In this document: one piece after another, positions 1-7,387 of the stretch | Numbering within the stretch: the first letter of the stretch is position 1 | Layout: each line of letters opens with the position of its first letter | Assembly: GCA_013821585.1 (NCBI GenBank) | Contig: JACDGO010000005.1 | Location: 1-20,200 of the forward strand | Length of the DNA: 20,200 nucleotides | Direction: 5' to 3' | Source of the DNA: Sphingomonadaceae bacterium | Lineage (GTDB): Bacteria > Pseudomonadota > Alphaproteobacteria > Sphingomonadales > Sphingomonadaceae | The notes under the pieces: model-generated | What the model saw: only the letters and a program-made list of their open reading frames with translations | Database searches by the model: none | Told to the model about the DNA's origin: nothing | Position numbers and translations under genes: made by a program

Positions 1-2
1 AT

Positions 3-446
3 ATATGGCGGCAACGGCATCGCGCCCGCGCGTTGGAGCAGGTGTTCGACAGGCTCATCGCCCGCGAAGCTAAGCAGCCAGCTTCCGTCGACGCCGCGCT
101 CGCGCGCGACGGCCTTGACCCTATGCTCGAAAACAATCTCATCATTGTCTGACAAGCGCTTGCTATTTTTTACGAAAGCCCGCCAAGAGCGATGGCCTTC
201 GCGCTTGTGAAGCGTCGCCCCGATCCGTGCCGTCCCCCTGCGCCCCTCAAGCCGCGCCGGAATGACGCGCGTATCGTTGAACACCAGGCAATCCCCGGCG
301 CGTAGCAGCCCAGGCAGATCGCCGATATGCTTGTCCTTCATCTCCTTACCCTCGAGCACGAGCAACCGCGCGGCGTCGCGCGGGCGCGAGGGGCGCAGCG
401 CGATCCGGTCTTCGGGAAGCTCGAAATCGAAGAGGTCGACGCGCAC
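3..446 (-). CDS. queA: S-adenosylmethionine:tRNA ribosyltransferase-isomerase QueA (N-terminal part, cut by window edge)
   Basis: QueA transfers and isomerises the ribosyl group of SAM onto 7-aminomethyl-7-deazaguanine in tRNA, forming epoxyqueuosine in the queuosine pathway of the cytosol. About 148 of the usual ~340-350 residues lie in the window. The frame opens with the family's typical N-terminus VRVDLFDFELPEDRIALRP, continues through LVFNDTRVIPARL and reaches a PLPPYI motif at the window edge; all three are characteristic of QueA. The start is a GTG at 446-444 that shares one base with the TAG stop of the upstream cyclophilin gene. No clear Shine-Dalgarno precedes it, so reinitiation after the cyclophilin gene is likely. 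A perfect inverted repeat (459-473) lies just upstream. Identity is firm; the C-terminal half is not visible. Confidence 0.93.
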   Translation of the reverse strand, partial: MRVDLFDFELPEDRIALRPSRPRDAARLLVLEGKEMKDKHIGDLPGLLRAGDCLVFNDTRVIPARLEGRRGTARIGATLHKREGHRSWRAFVKNSKRLSDNDEIVFEHRVKAVARERGVDGSWLLSFAGDEPVEHLLQRAGAMPLPPY

Positions 447-1123
447 TATTTCGGCGGAGGCGGAGTCTCCGCCGGCGGCGAGATCACCGGCGCCGGCGTC
501 GCGGGAACGGGAACCGGAGCGGCGGCGACCGGCGCCGGCACGACCAGCGGCACGCGCGGCGCTGTAGGTCCGTCGGCCTCGATCCACGCATGGACGATCT
601 TCGACGGATTCGCCGGTGGCTCGCCCTTTTCGAGCGCATCGACGAAGTTCATTCCCTGCGTGACGCGCCCGAACACGGTATATTTCCCGTCGAGCCGCAA
701 GACAGGCAGGAAGACGATATAGAACTGGCTGTTCGCGCTGTCGTTGTCGGTCGCGCGCGCCATCGCCACCGCCCCGCGCACATGCGGCAGATCGTTGAAC
801 TCGGCCTTGATGTTGGGCAGCGGCGATCCGCCCTCGCCGGTCCCCTTGGGATCGCCCGTCTGGGCCATGAAGCCGTCGATTACGCGATGAAAGGTGAGAC
901 CGTCGTAAAAGCCCGCGCGGGTCAGCGTGCGGATACGCGCGACGTGGTTCGGCGCCTTGTCAGGGCGCATTTCGATGACGACGGCGCCGCCGGTCGACAG
1001 ATCGAGGTGAAGCCTGTCGGCGGGCGTCGCCGCAAATACGGGCGCCGGCGCGGGCGCGACGGGGTTCGCCGCGATCGCTGCGCCCGACATGGTGACGAGC
1101 ACCAGAAAACCTAGAAACCGCAT
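446..1123 (-). CDS. exported cyclophilin-type peptidyl-prolyl cis-trans isomerase with proline-rich tail
   Basis: This is a cyclophilin that isomerises Xaa-Pro bonds, probably in the periplasm. The chosen ATG gives 225 residues with a Sec-type signal (about residues 1-19, MRFLGFLVLVTMSGAAIA) and an AGGGTGG Shine-Dalgarno just upstream; a frame extending to 1153 adds ten residues that would spoil the signal. The catalytic domain spans about residues 37-185, with FHRVIDGFMAQTGDP (78-92), the glycine-rich KGTGEGGS loop, SANSQFYI (129-136) and LDGKYTVFGRV. After it comes a tail of about 40 residues rich in Pro, Ala and Val ending in PPPPK, absent from the minimal family and probably a flexible or cell-wall-spanning linker. 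It sits between coaD and queA, and its TAG overlaps the queA GTG by one base. Confidence 0.93.
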   Translation of the reverse strand: MRFLGFLVLVTMSGAAIAANPVAPAPAPVFAATPADRLHLDLSTGGAVVIEMRPDKAPNHVARIRTLTRAGFYDGLTFHRVIDGFMAQTGDPKGTGEGGSPLPNIKAEFNDLPHVRGAVAMARATDNDSANSQFYIVFLPVLRLDGKYTVFGRVTQGMNFVDALEKGEPPANPSKIVHAWIEADGPTAPRVPLVVPAPVAAAPVPVPATPAPVISPPAETPPPPK

Positions 1124-1189
1124 CAACACCCACCCTGAAACTACGAAAGGCACACCTGTGCTGCGCCCGCTTAGCCGCTGCTGAACGAC

Positions 1190-1693
1190 CTAGCTACCCT
1201 TGCGTCCCAGCTTCGCGACACGCGCCGTCACCTCGGTCTCGACCGCAGGCGGCACGAATTTGCCGATCGCGCCCCCGTAAAGCGCGATCTCCTTCACCAG
1301 CCGCGAAGCGATCGGCTGGAGCGCGACATCGGCCATGAGGAAGACCGTCTCGACGCGCGCGTTTAGCTGCTGGTTCATTCCCGCCATCTGATACTCATAT
1401 TCGAAGTCGGACACCGCGCGTAGGCCGCGGACGATGATGCTCGCGCCCTGCGCTTCGGCGAAGTCCATCAGCAGCGAATCGAAGGCCGCGACGCTGACGC
1501 CCCCAATGTCCACGGTCTCGCGTATCACCGCCGCCATACGCTCATCGAGCGTGAACATCGGCGACTTCGATGGATTGGTCGTGACACCGATCACCAGCCG
1601 GTCGACCAGCTTGGCGCCCCTGCGGATGATGTCCATATGCCCGCGCGTCAGCGGATCGAACGTGCCCGGATAGACCCCAACGCGCTCAACCAT
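1190..1693 (-). CDS. coaD: phosphopantetheine adenylyltransferase
   Basis: CoaD adenylates 4'-phosphopantetheine to dephospho-CoA, the penultimate step of coenzyme A synthesis. The protein has 167 residues, normal for the family. It starts with the nucleotidyltransferase signature VYPGTFDPLTRGHMDII, where TRGH (16-19) is the (T/H)xGH active-site motif. It also has the VRGLRAVSDFEYEYQMA segment and a late ASRLVKEIALYGG segment that belongs to the nucleotide-binding site. The ATG start shares one base with the ispA TGA stop (TGATG), so translation is probably coupled to ispA. The linkage of an isoprenoid gene with a CoA gene looks like simple housekeeping clustering. Confidence 0.97.
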   Translation of the reverse strand: MVERVGVYPGTFDPLTRGHMDIIRRGAKLVDRLVIGVTTNPSKSPMFTLDERMAAVIRETVDIGGVSVAAFDSLLMDFAEAQGASIIVRGLRAVSDFEYEYQMAGMNQQLNARVETVFLMADVALQPIASRLVKEIALYGGAIGKFVPPAVETEVTARVAKLGRKGS

Positions 1694-2607
1694 CAGCGGT
1701 CCCTCTCGATCGAATAGCGCGCGATCGCGCGAAGCAACTCGGCCTCCGCGCCGAAGCCGTGCAAATAGCCGACCGCCTGCTCGACGAGCATCGCGGCCTG
1801 CGAACGCGCACGCTCCGCGCCGAGCAACGAGAGGAAGGTCGCCTTGCCTGCCTTGGCGTCCTTGCGAAGCGCCTTGCCTGCCACATCCTCATCGCCTTCG
1901 GCATCGAGCAGATCGTCGGCGATCTGGAAAGCGAGGCCGACATCGCGCGCATAGCCGCGCAATGCCGCGCGTCCCTCGGGCGGCGCCTTGCCCATGATCG
2001 CCCCCGCCTCGACGCTGAAGGCGATCAGGGCGCCGGTCTTCATTTGCTGGAGGCGCGTCGTCGTCGACAGGTCGAATGCGCTGCTCTCCGCGGCGATGTC
2101 CATCATCTGCCCGCCGGCCATTCCCGCCGGGCCGCTCGCGCGCGCCAATCCCTCGACCAGTTCGCACCGGACGAACGGGTCGGCGTGCGTCTCGCCGCCC
2201 GCCACGACTTCGAACGCCAGCGCGTGGAGCGCGTCGCCGGCGAGCACCGCGATGCCCTCGCCGAATGCCTTGTGCACGGTCGGCTTGCCGCGGCGCAGAT
2301 CGTCGTCGTCCATGCATGGCAAGTCGTCATGGATCAGCGAATAGACGTGGATCGCCTCGACCGCGCAGCCGACGCGCAGCGCCGCCGCGCGATCGACATG
2401 ATAGAGATCGCACGCCGCGACGACGAGCAGCGGGCGCAGCCGCTTGCCGCCGCCGATCGCCGCATGGCGCATCGCCTCGAACAGCGGCGTTCGTGGATCG
2501 TCGGGGAGCTGCAGCAGCCGATCGAGCGTACGGTCGACGTCGCGCGCGACGCGGCTCAGCGCATCGCCGAGAATGGGCGCGATCACGCCAAGCTCAGCTC
2601 TGGTCAA
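1693..2607 (-). CDS. ispA: polyprenyl synthetase, farnesyl/geranylgeranyl diphosphate synthase type
   Basis: This soluble all-trans prenyl diphosphate synthase condenses isopentenyl diphosphate with allylic diphosphates to make C15 (or C20) precursors for quinones, undecaprenyl lipid and carotenoids. Of 304 residues, the visible motifs are GGGKRLRP (52-59), the first Asp-rich motif [17 protein letters not shown] (from 94), GQMMD, and the second Asp-rich motif FQIADDLLD (228-235). Directly downstream of xseB is the usual proteobacterial position of ispA. The reported start is a TTG inside the end of xseB (14-base overlap). A GTG at 2586, just after the xseB stop, is a reasonable alternative; neither has a strong Shine-Dalgarno. 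Chain-length specificity cannot be settled from sequence alone. Confidence 0.94.
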   Translation of the reverse strand: MTRAELGVIAPILGDALSRVARDVDRTLDRLLQLPDDPRTPLFEAMRHAAIGGGKRLRPLLVVAACDLYHVDRAAALRVGCAVEAIHVYSLIHDDLPCMDDDDLRRGKPTVHKAFGEGIAVLAGDALHALAFEVVAGGETHADPFVRCELVEGLARASGPAGMAGGQMMDIAAESSAFDLSTTTRLQQMKTGALIAFSVEAGAIMGKAPPEGRAALRGYARDVGLAFQIADDLLDAEGDEDVAGKALRKDAKAGKATFLSLLGAERARSQAAMLVEQAVGYLHGFGAEAELLRAIARYSIERDR

Positions 2608-2833
2608 ACGGCTGAACGCCTTCGGGGCGGCCGTCCGCGCCGAGGCTGATCTTCTCGATCCGCGCTTGCGCGTCCTTCAAGCGCTTCTCGCATTGCGCGC
2701 GCAAGCCATCGCCTTCGGAATAGAGCGTGATCGATTCATCGAGGCTTGCCTCGCCGCTTTCGAGCCGCGCGACGATCGCTTCGAGCCGCTTCAAGGCGTC
2801 CTCGAACGAGAGCTCCGAGACATCTTCCGTCAT
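2594..2833 (-). CDS. xseB: exodeoxyribonuclease VII small subunit
   Basis: XseB is the small coiled-coil subunit that wraps the XseA catalytic subunit of exonuclease VII, which degrades single-stranded DNA. The 79-residue product shows the family core: [28 protein letters not shown], then [27 protein letters not shown] longer in-frame extension to 2896 exists, but its 21 residues look unrelated to the family and run into the neighbouring gene region, so the ATG at 2833 is preferred. It is the first gene of the run leading to queA and overlaps the 5' end of ispA. The catalytic partner xseA is not in this window. Confidence 0.94.
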   Translation of the reverse strand: MTEDVSELSFEDALKRLEAIVARLESGEASLDESITLYSEGDGLRAQCEKRLKDAQARIEKISLGADGRPEGVQPFDQS

Positions 2834-2864
2834 GCCCGGCTTGTGACGGGCGGGCGCAAGAGGG

Positions 2865-3965
2865 TCAAGCCGCGCGGAACCACCAGACGCCGTCACGAAC
2901 GTCGCGAACCGCGCGGCCTTCGACTTCGAGGCGGCGCAGGTGCGCCATCGCCTCGCCAGTGGCGAGTCCGCGGATGCTGTCGTCGATCGCGCGCTTGAAC
3001 AATATGCCGAAGCAGTCGACCGCGCGGCGCGGCGCGGCCTTCAGGTGCGCATGCAGCCGGTCCAGACTCTCAAGATGGCCGGTTTCGAGGCGGTCGAGGC
3101 GCGCATGCAAGCCGTGGAAGGGCTCGCCGTGCGCCGGCAGCACAAGCAAGCTACCGGGCAGCGCGCGGAATTTCGCGATCGACGCGAGCCAGTCGCCGAG
3201 CGGATCGCCCTCGGGCTCGCTCAGCGACAGCGACACGTTCGACGTGATGCGCGGCAGCACCTGGTCTCCGGCGATCATTATCCCGCCCGCTTCGTCGACC
3301 AGGCAGACGTGCTCGGGGGTGTGTCCGCTACCGATCCAGACGGTCCAGTCGCGCGCGCCGATACGGATCACATCGCCTTCGCGCATCCGCACATGGCCGA
3401 GCGGAAGCGGCGAGACGACGCTCGCGAACATTCCCCAGCCGCGCTCGCGCACCGGTGCGATCTGCTCTTCGCTCCATCCCGCCGCAACGAGCTGCGCGAT
3501 CGCTTCCTCAGGCGGTGCGTCGCGCACGTCGGCGGTGAGCATCCTCGCCATCAGCCATTCGGTGCGGTTCATCCATAGCCGTGCGCCATGCTTGTAGGTC
3601 AGCCAGCCCGCGCAACCGGCGTGATCGGGATGAAAGTGGGTTACGAACACGCGACTGACGCGTCGCTCGCCGATCGCCAATCTCCACGCGTCCTTCGACG
3701 CGGGGATGTAGAGTCCGGTATCGACGATCGCGACGCCATCGTCGCCTGCCCCGGACTCCGATCCGGGGTCGTCGAGGAGCCATACGTTGATGTGGTTAAG
3801 CGAACCCGGCACGGGCAACCGGGTCCAGCCGATGCCATCGGCGAGCGGATGCACCACGCCATATTCGGGCGCGAACGACGCGAATGGATAACTCAACCCT
3901 TTGGCGACGAGCGGCTCAAAGCCGTGATCGGCGAGGCTGATGTCGGGGGCTGGCAGCGACGCCAC
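2865..3965 (-). CDS. MBL-fold metallo-hydrolase
   Basis: This is a metallo-beta-lactamase-fold hydrolase of 366 residues, a cytosolic binuclear-metal enzyme by family; the substrate is unknown. Metal ligands are visible in order: THFHPDH (H110, H112, D114, H115), H215 in GSGHTPEH, D234 in AGDQVL and H279 in PAHG. The C-terminal ~80 residues (helical, ending GVWWFRAA) match the extra winged-helix-like domain seen in many hydrolases of this class. The start is a GTG directly abutting the trcR TAA stop with no spacer, so the two genes are almost certainly co-transcribed and coupled. An unusual segment, PGSESGAGD at residues 67-75, is encoded by a perfect REP-like palindrome and looks like an inserted surface loop. 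Thioesterase, glyoxalase-II-like or lactonase activity are all possible. Confidence 0.9.
   Translation of the reverse strand: MASLPAPDISLADHGFEPLVAKGLSYPFASFAPEYGVVHPLADGIGWTRLPVPGSLNHINVWLLDDPGSESGAGDDGVAIVDTGLYIPASKDAWRLAIGERRVSRVFVTHFHPDHAGCAGWLTYKHGARLWMNRTEWLMARMLTADVRDAPPEEAIAQLVAAGWSEEQIAPVRERGWGMFASVVSPLPLGHVRMREGDVIRIGARDWTVWIGSGHTPEHVCLVDEAGGIMIAGDQVLPRITSNVSLSLSEPEGDPLGDWLASIAKFRALPGSLLVLPAHGEPFHGLHARLDRLETGHLESLDRLHAHLKAAPRRAVDCFGILFKRAIDDSIRGLATGEAMAHLRRLEVEGRAVRDVRDGVWWFRAA
3749..3768. repeat. REP-like palindrome inside a coding sequence
   Basis: CCCCGGA (3749-3755) and TCCGGGG (3762-3768) form perfect 7-base arms around a 6-base centre. The pattern resembles the short CCGGAC...GATCCGGGG repetitive extragenic palindromes I know from sphingomonad and related genomes. 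Here it lies in frame within the MBL-fold hydrolase gene and encodes part of a Gly/Ser/Glu/Asp-rich loop between a beta strand (NVWLLDD) and the next (GVAIVDTG). Only one such perfect copy is seen in the window, so the repeat status is an inference. Confidence 0.5.
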
Positions 3966-4649
3966 TTACCGCTTGAACGGATCGGGATACCCGCCGACGA
4001 GAACCGGCGCCTCGACCTCGCCGCGTGCGATCGCGTCGGCGAGCTTGATCGCTTCCTCGCGCTCGTGGCGGAGCTGCCCGATCAACGCTTCCTTGTCGCC
4101 GTCGAACTTGGTGTCGACCGGCGCCTCGATTCCCGCCGCCTTCGCGGCCTTGGCGACCGCGGCATCGAGTTCGCGCTGGCTGGTCAGGCCAAGCGTGACC
4201 GGATCCTTCGGGACGATGTTCGCCATGTTCCAGTGGCTGCGGTCACGGATCGCGGCGATCGTCGTGCGCGTCGTTCCGATCAGCTTGCCGATCGCGCCGT
4301 CGGTGACTTCAGGATGGTTGCGGATGATCCAGGCGATGCCGTCGGGCTTTTCGGCGCGCTTGGAAACCGGCGTGTAGCGCGGCCCCTTGGTACGCGTCAT
4401 CGCTTCGGGCTGGCGGTCCATTTGCAGCACATAGTTCGGATCAGCCTGACCCTTTTCGATCTCGGCCTGGGTCAGCTCGTGCGCGCGGATCGGGTCGCGT
4501 CCGGTCAGCTTGGTCGCGGCGGTGTCGTCGGCGATCGCCTGCACCTCCAGGATGTGCAGCCCGCAAAAGGCGGCGATCTGCTCGAAGCTGAGCGACGTCT
4601 GGTCGACAAGCCATGACGCGGTCGCATGGGGCATGAGCGGCTGGGCCAT
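3966..4649 (-). CDS. trcR: DUF1013 cell-cycle transcriptional regulator TrcR
   Basis: This is the alphaproteobacterial DUF1013 protein. In Caulobacter the family member TrcR has been described as tracking with RNA polymerase and influencing cell-cycle gene expression. The 227-residue product matches the family throughout: MPHATASWLVDQTSLSFEQI, FCGLHILEVQAIADD, DPIRAHELTQAEIEKG, PRYTPVSKRAEKPDGIAWII, then a helix-turn-helix-like stretch GAIGKLIGTTRTTIAAIRDR and SHWNMANIVPKDPVTLGL. The C-terminus is a charged helical region. The ATG at 4649 is preceded by GAAAGG about 10 bases upstream. A terminator-like hairpin ends roughly 20 bases before the start codon, which suggests control at the level of transcription elongation. 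The MBL-fold gene follows with no gap. Role in this organism is inferred from the family. Confidence 0.92.
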   Translation of the reverse strand: MAQPLMPHATASWLVDQTSLSFEQIAAFCGLHILEVQAIADDTAATKLTGRDPIRAHELTQAEIEKGQADPNYVLQMDRQPEAMTRTKGPRYTPVSKRAEKPDGIAWIIRNHPEVTDGAIGKLIGTTRTTIAAIRDRSHWNMANIVPKDPVTLGLTSQRELDAAVAKAAKAAGIEAPVDTKFDGDKEALIGQLRHEREEAIKLADAIARGEVEAPVLVGGYPDPFKR

Positions 4650-4667
4650 CGGAAAAGAACCTTTCGG

Positions 4668-4700
4668 ACAAAAGAAGGGCCGCCCCTTTCGGAGCGGCCT
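4668..4700 (-). terminator. terminator- or attenuator-like hairpin upstream of trcR
   Basis: Read on the minus strand, GGCCGC (4699-4694) pairs with GCGGCC (4683-4678). After one mismatch, two more G-C pairs close a GAAA tetraloop, and CTTCTTTTG follows as a T-rich tract. This is the form of an intrinsic terminator. It may simply end the transcript of the upstream genes, but it lies so close to trcR (T-tract ends about 20 bases before the ATG) that it would sit in the trcR leader for any promoter further upstream. Confidence 0.6.
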
Positions 4701-4779
4701 GACGTGGGTTCCATCTACGCTTCTCGTCGCCCGAGGGCAAGCACGGGTAGCGTCATTCCTCCAATTCGAGGCGCCAGGG

Positions 4780-4899
4780 TTATTTTCTGCGTTCGCGCCG
4801 TCGCCTCTGCTTCTCGCGCTGCATATACGCGATGCCCGTTATCGTCGCCGCGATCATGAGGGCGATCAGCGCATAGGCGATGAGCAGACGCGTTTCCAT
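4780..4899 (-). CDS. predicted 39-residue single-pass membrane microprotein
   Basis: I do not recognise a named family. The 39-residue product METRLLIAYALIALMIAATI... consists of one strongly hydrophobic transmembrane segment (about residues 5-25) followed by a very basic tail (EKQRRRRERRK), predicted to leave the C-terminus in the cytosol by the positive-inside rule. Codon third positions are GC-rich like the neighbours, favouring real coding. The ATG is chosen because the longer frame to 5010 enters the GST gene and adds unrelated residues. There is no good Shine-Dalgarno, and a short CGCGC/GCGCG inverted repeat (4900-4913) abuts the start, which lowers confidence. It lies between the GST-like gene and trcR, on the same strand. 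Function unknown. Confidence 0.55.
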   Translation of the reverse strand: METRLLIAYALIALMIAATITGIAYMQREKQRRRRERRK

Positions 4900-4963
4900 C
4901 GCGCTAGAGCGCGCGGGACGTGACGAGGTTCCGTGACGAAAGCTCGACAGCGCGACGCTGCTT

Positions 4964-5584
4964 TCACGCATCGATTGTGACGTGCCCCGGAAACGAAGCA
5001 ACGCGGGCAAGCCAGCGCGAAACCGCCGGATAGCGCGCCAGGTTGAAGCCGCCCTCTTCGGCGGTGTGGGTGTAGGCGTAGAGGCAGATGTCGGCGAGCG
5101 TCGGGCTGTCGCCGACGAAGAAATCGCGATGCTCCAGATGTGCGTCCATCAGCGCCAGCGCCGCTTCTCCGTTCCTGACCTTGACGGGGATCGATGTGCG
5201 CTGCTCGTCGGTCAGCCTCGCGTCGCCAACGAACGCGCGCAGGAAGCGCATCGTCGCGACATTCGGCTCGTGGTTATACTGTTCCCAGTTCATCCAGCGC
5301 AGCATGTCGGCAGTGTCGAAGCGATCGTCCGGGATCAGCGGCGTGTAAGTAGCAAGCCAGAAGCACGCCGCGTTGCTCTCGGGCAGGAACCGGTCTCCGA
5401 TCTGCAACACCGGAATGCGTCCGTTCGCATTGACGTTCGCCAGGAATTCCGGCGTCCGCGTCTCGCCCTTCATGATGTCGTATTCGCGCCGCTCGAGCGC
5501 CGTGCCGACGTGCGCCGCGGTCAGGCGGATTTTGTAGCAGTTTCCGGACTGGGCATATTCGTGGAGGATCAGATGCTCGGTCAT
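4964..5584 (-). CDS. glutathione S-transferase family protein
   Basis: This is a cytosolic GST-like protein of 206 residues. The N-terminal thioredoxin-like domain (about 1-82) carries YAQSGNCYKIRL, where S13 is the likely activating residue of the beta/zeta-like bacterial GSTs. It also has NANGRIPVLQIGDRFLPES, with the cis-Pro and the ES pair that bind glutathione. The all-helical C-terminal domain (about 90-206) includes FFVGDSPTLADICLYAYTH, the conserved N-capping/hydrophobic staple region, and ends with SFPGHVTIDA. The ATG overlaps the TGA of the upstream DUF1203 gene by four bases (ATGA), so the two are translationally coupled. The substrate is unknown; detoxification of electrophiles is the family expectation. 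Confidence 0.92.
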   Translation of the reverse strand: MTEHLILHEYAQSGNCYKIRLTAAHVGTALERREYDIMKGETRTPEFLANVNANGRIPVLQIGDRFLPESNAACFWLATYTPLIPDDRFDTADMLRWMNWEQYNHEPNVATMRFLRAFVGDARLTDEQRTSIPVKVRNGEAALALMDAHLEHRDFFVGDSPTLADICLYAYTHTAEEGGFNLARYPAVSRWLARVASFPGHVTIDA

Positions 5585-6057
5585 GCGGCCTCCGGGCTGC
5601 GGTCGATGCGCGCGGCATAGCAGCCGTGCTTTGCGTAATGCGCGTGGATATAGGCGGTGCGTCCGTCCGCGAACAACCGCTCGATCGCAGGCTGCGCGTC
5701 GGTCCCATTAATGACGTCGGCGTCGATCATCATGTCCGCGCGATCGAACGCGCGCAGCGAAAGCAGGCGGCAACGCAGCACCTCGGGGATTTCGTCCGTC
5801 GCCGCATAGGATCCGGTCGCCCCTTCGCGGACATAGACGGCGTGCGACGCGCGATAGGGCGTGTCGGCGGGTTGATGCTCGTGATTGACGAGCAGCAGCA
5901 CGTCGCCGGGCGCGGCGTCGCGCATCTCGATCCGCTCGGGATAGCCGCTACCCTCGACGACCACACGGCGCGCGCGACGCTTCGCGAGTTCGGCGTCGGG
6001 CAGGCCGAACAGATGACGGAAGGGTTCGGGCGAAAGGCCGGTGATCCGGAAGGTCAT
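5581..6057 (-). CDS. DUF1203 domain-containing protein
   Basis: This 158-residue protein matches DUF1203, a family of unknown function. Recognisable parts are the N-terminal FRITGLSPEPFRHLFGL, then ARRVVVEGSGYPERIEMRDAAPGD followed by VLLLVNHEHQP, SHAVYVREGA, and the C-terminal AYIHAHYAKHGCYAARIDR with a Cys and several His that could bind metal or be catalytic. No signal peptide or membrane segment is seen, so it is likely cytosolic. AAGGAT lies about five bases before the ATG. Its stop overlaps the start of the GST-like gene (ATGA), suggesting they act in the same response. Confidence 0.88.
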   Translation of the reverse strand: MTFRITGLSPEPFRHLFGLPDAELAKRRARRVVVEGSGYPERIEMRDAAPGDVLLLVNHEHQPADTPYRASHAVYVREGATGSYAATDEIPEVLRCRLLSLRAFDRADMMIDADVINGTDAQPAIERLFADGRTAYIHAHYAKHGCYAARIDRSPEAA

Positions 6058-6204
6058 GACGGATCCTTGGTGACCGGGTCGCCTTGCCGCAGTCAGCGCG
6101 AACCCGCACCCCGTTGCTTGCGTTCTAACTCGAAGGCGCGACGGGTGCGGCGCTAAACCCGATTCTGTCGCGGACCGGGCTGTCGGGGTGGTAGAGGCGC
6201 GTTG

Positions 6205-6765
6205 TCACGGCTGCTTCGTTTCGAACGCCGAACGCAAGGCCGTCAATACGCCTTTGTCGCCGGTCGAGAAGAATGCGTAGAGCCGGTCGGACGCCGCGCC
6301 CTTGGCGAAGCCCACGCCGGAAAGCGTGACTTCGGTGGTCGGTGCGTCGAGCGCGCGGAACTCGATCGTTTTGATCGTCTGGCCATAGACTTCGCCGCCG
6401 GGAAGCCGCGCCGGAGCCTGAACATTGCGGAATACCAGCAACCGGTCCGGGACATAGGCAATGACCGCGTTCTTGATGTTTTGCGGGTCGCCGAGATGAC
6501 CGGCCGGATCGTAGCTTGCTTCGATCATGCCCCCGAGCCTGAAATCGACCGCCGCGACCGGAACGGTCCAGCTTCTGTATACGGTAGTGTCGGTGAACGC
6601 GCTCCACAGCCGGTGCGCCGGGGCGTGAATCACCAGCGAATCCTGATAATAGCGACTTCCGTCGGGGGCGACGCCGTCGACAAGTTCGGCATCGGCCGGA
6701 GTCGCCGAAGCGAAGCCGGAGTTCAGTATCAACAACGTGAGCGCGGCGAATAGCACAGGCTTCAT
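6205..6765 (-). CDS. exported SRPBCC (START/AHSA1-like) protein
   Basis: The 186-residue protein has a Sec signal peptide (MKPVLFAALTLLILNSGFASA, probable cleavage after ASA at residue 21). It is followed by a hydrophobic-cavity SRPBCC domain: DSLVIHAPAHRLWSAFTD, YRSWTVPVAAVDFRLGG, then VTLSGVGFAKG and a long C-terminal helix DRLYAFFSTGDKGVLTALRSAF. Such domains bind hydrophobic ligands; an exported version would act in the periplasm. The ATG is preceded by GGGAG about seven bases upstream. It starts 19 bases after the tetR stop on the same strand, so it is probably co-transcribed with and controlled by that regulator. A 140-base gap follows (6058-6204) holding only an imperfect CCGCACCC/GGGTGCGG inverted repeat. 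The ligand is unknown. Confidence 0.85.
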   Translation of the reverse strand: MKPVLFAALTLLILNSGFASATPADAELVDGVAPDGSRYYQDSLVIHAPAHRLWSAFTDTTVYRSWTVPVAAVDFRLGGMIEASYDPAGHLGDPQNIKNAVIAYVPDRLLVFRNVQAPARLPGGEVYGQTIKTIEFRALDAPTTEVTLSGVGFAKGAASDRLYAFFSTGDKGVLTALRSAFETKQP

Positions 6766-6784
6766 CTCTTTTCTCCCATCGAAC

Positions 6785-7387
6785 TCAGGCGGCTGCTTCG
6801 AGCCGCCTGAAATAGTCTCGCAGGCAGGCAACGGATTCGTCGAACGCGGCAAGGCCGCGGTGCGTGCGCGCCTGCATGACCGCCCCTTCCATCACCGTCA
6901 GGACCATGCGCGCGAGCGCGGCACGGTCCGGAGACGCCGGAAGCCGATCCGCGGCCGCTTCCAAACAGGCTTCGACCGCCGCGGTCCAGGCGTCGAAATT
7001 TTCGGCCAGAAGCGCGCGCACCGGCGGATCGGGCTCATGGAGCTCGAGCGCCAGGCTGCCGATCGGACAACCATATGCGCAATCGGTCTGCTCCAGCGCG
7101 GCGCGATAGACGGCGAGCAGTGCGAAGACGCGTTCGATCGGGTCTTCGGTCGCGGCCCATGCCGGCGCGAGGAGCATCGGCTCGATGCCGTCGCGGTAGA
7201 GCCGTAGCGCGGCGAGCAGAACATCCTGCTTGGTCGGGTAGGCGTAATAGAGGCTGCCCGAATTCGCGCCCGCTTCGCGTAGAATGTCGATGATGCTGGT
7301 CGAGCCGTAACCTTTTTCCGCGAACAGTCGCATCGCCGCCATCGCGATCCGTTGCGCGGTCGTTTCGGGAACGTCTTGATCGTTCAT
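6785..7387 (-). CDS. TetR/AcrR family transcriptional regulator
   Basis: This 200-residue repressor-type regulator has the TetR helix-turn-helix at about residues 9-55: AQRIAMAAMRLFAEKGYGST, SIIDILREAGANSGSLYYAY, PTKQDVLLAAL. The C-terminal ligand domain carries DCAYGCPIGSLALEL with C103 and C107 close together. A GCPxG motif is common in this regulator class, and the cysteines could sense electrophiles or oxidants. The ATG lies at the edge of an operator-like array of TCAACTA half sites (7387-7426), so autorepression is likely. No clear Shine-Dalgarno is seen; the message may be leaderless or nearly so. It is followed by the exported SRPBCC gene and is divergent from the ABC-F gene. Ligand unknown. 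Confidence 0.93.
   Translation of the reverse strand: MNDQDVPETTAQRIAMAAMRLFAEKGYGSTSIIDILREAGANSGSLYYAYPTKQDVLLAALRLYRDGIEPMLLAPAWAATEDPIERVFALLAVYRAALEQTDCAYGCPIGSLALELHEPDPPVRALLAENFDAWTAAVEACLEAAADRLPASPDRAALARMVLTVMEGAVMQARTHRGLAAFDESVACLRDYFRRLEAAA

Noticed and set aside
1759..2649. 296-codon plus-strand frame antisense to ispA
   Set aside because: Composition is a mirror of the GC-rich ispA codons; ispA has both Asp-rich catalytic motifs.
3588..4616. 342-codon plus-strand frame across the MBL-fold gene and trcR
   Set aside because: It spans two well-supported minus-strand genes and has an Arg/Asp-rich composition without motifs.
4705..4715. GGAAC on the minus strand upstream of trcR as another EcfG box
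   Set aside because: No GTT lies at the required 16-17 base spacing.
6104..6150. CCGCACCC/GGGTGCGG inverted repeat downstream of the SRPBCC gene as a terminator
   Set aside because: The arms are 31 bases apart and no T-run follows on either strand, so a terminator call is not supported.
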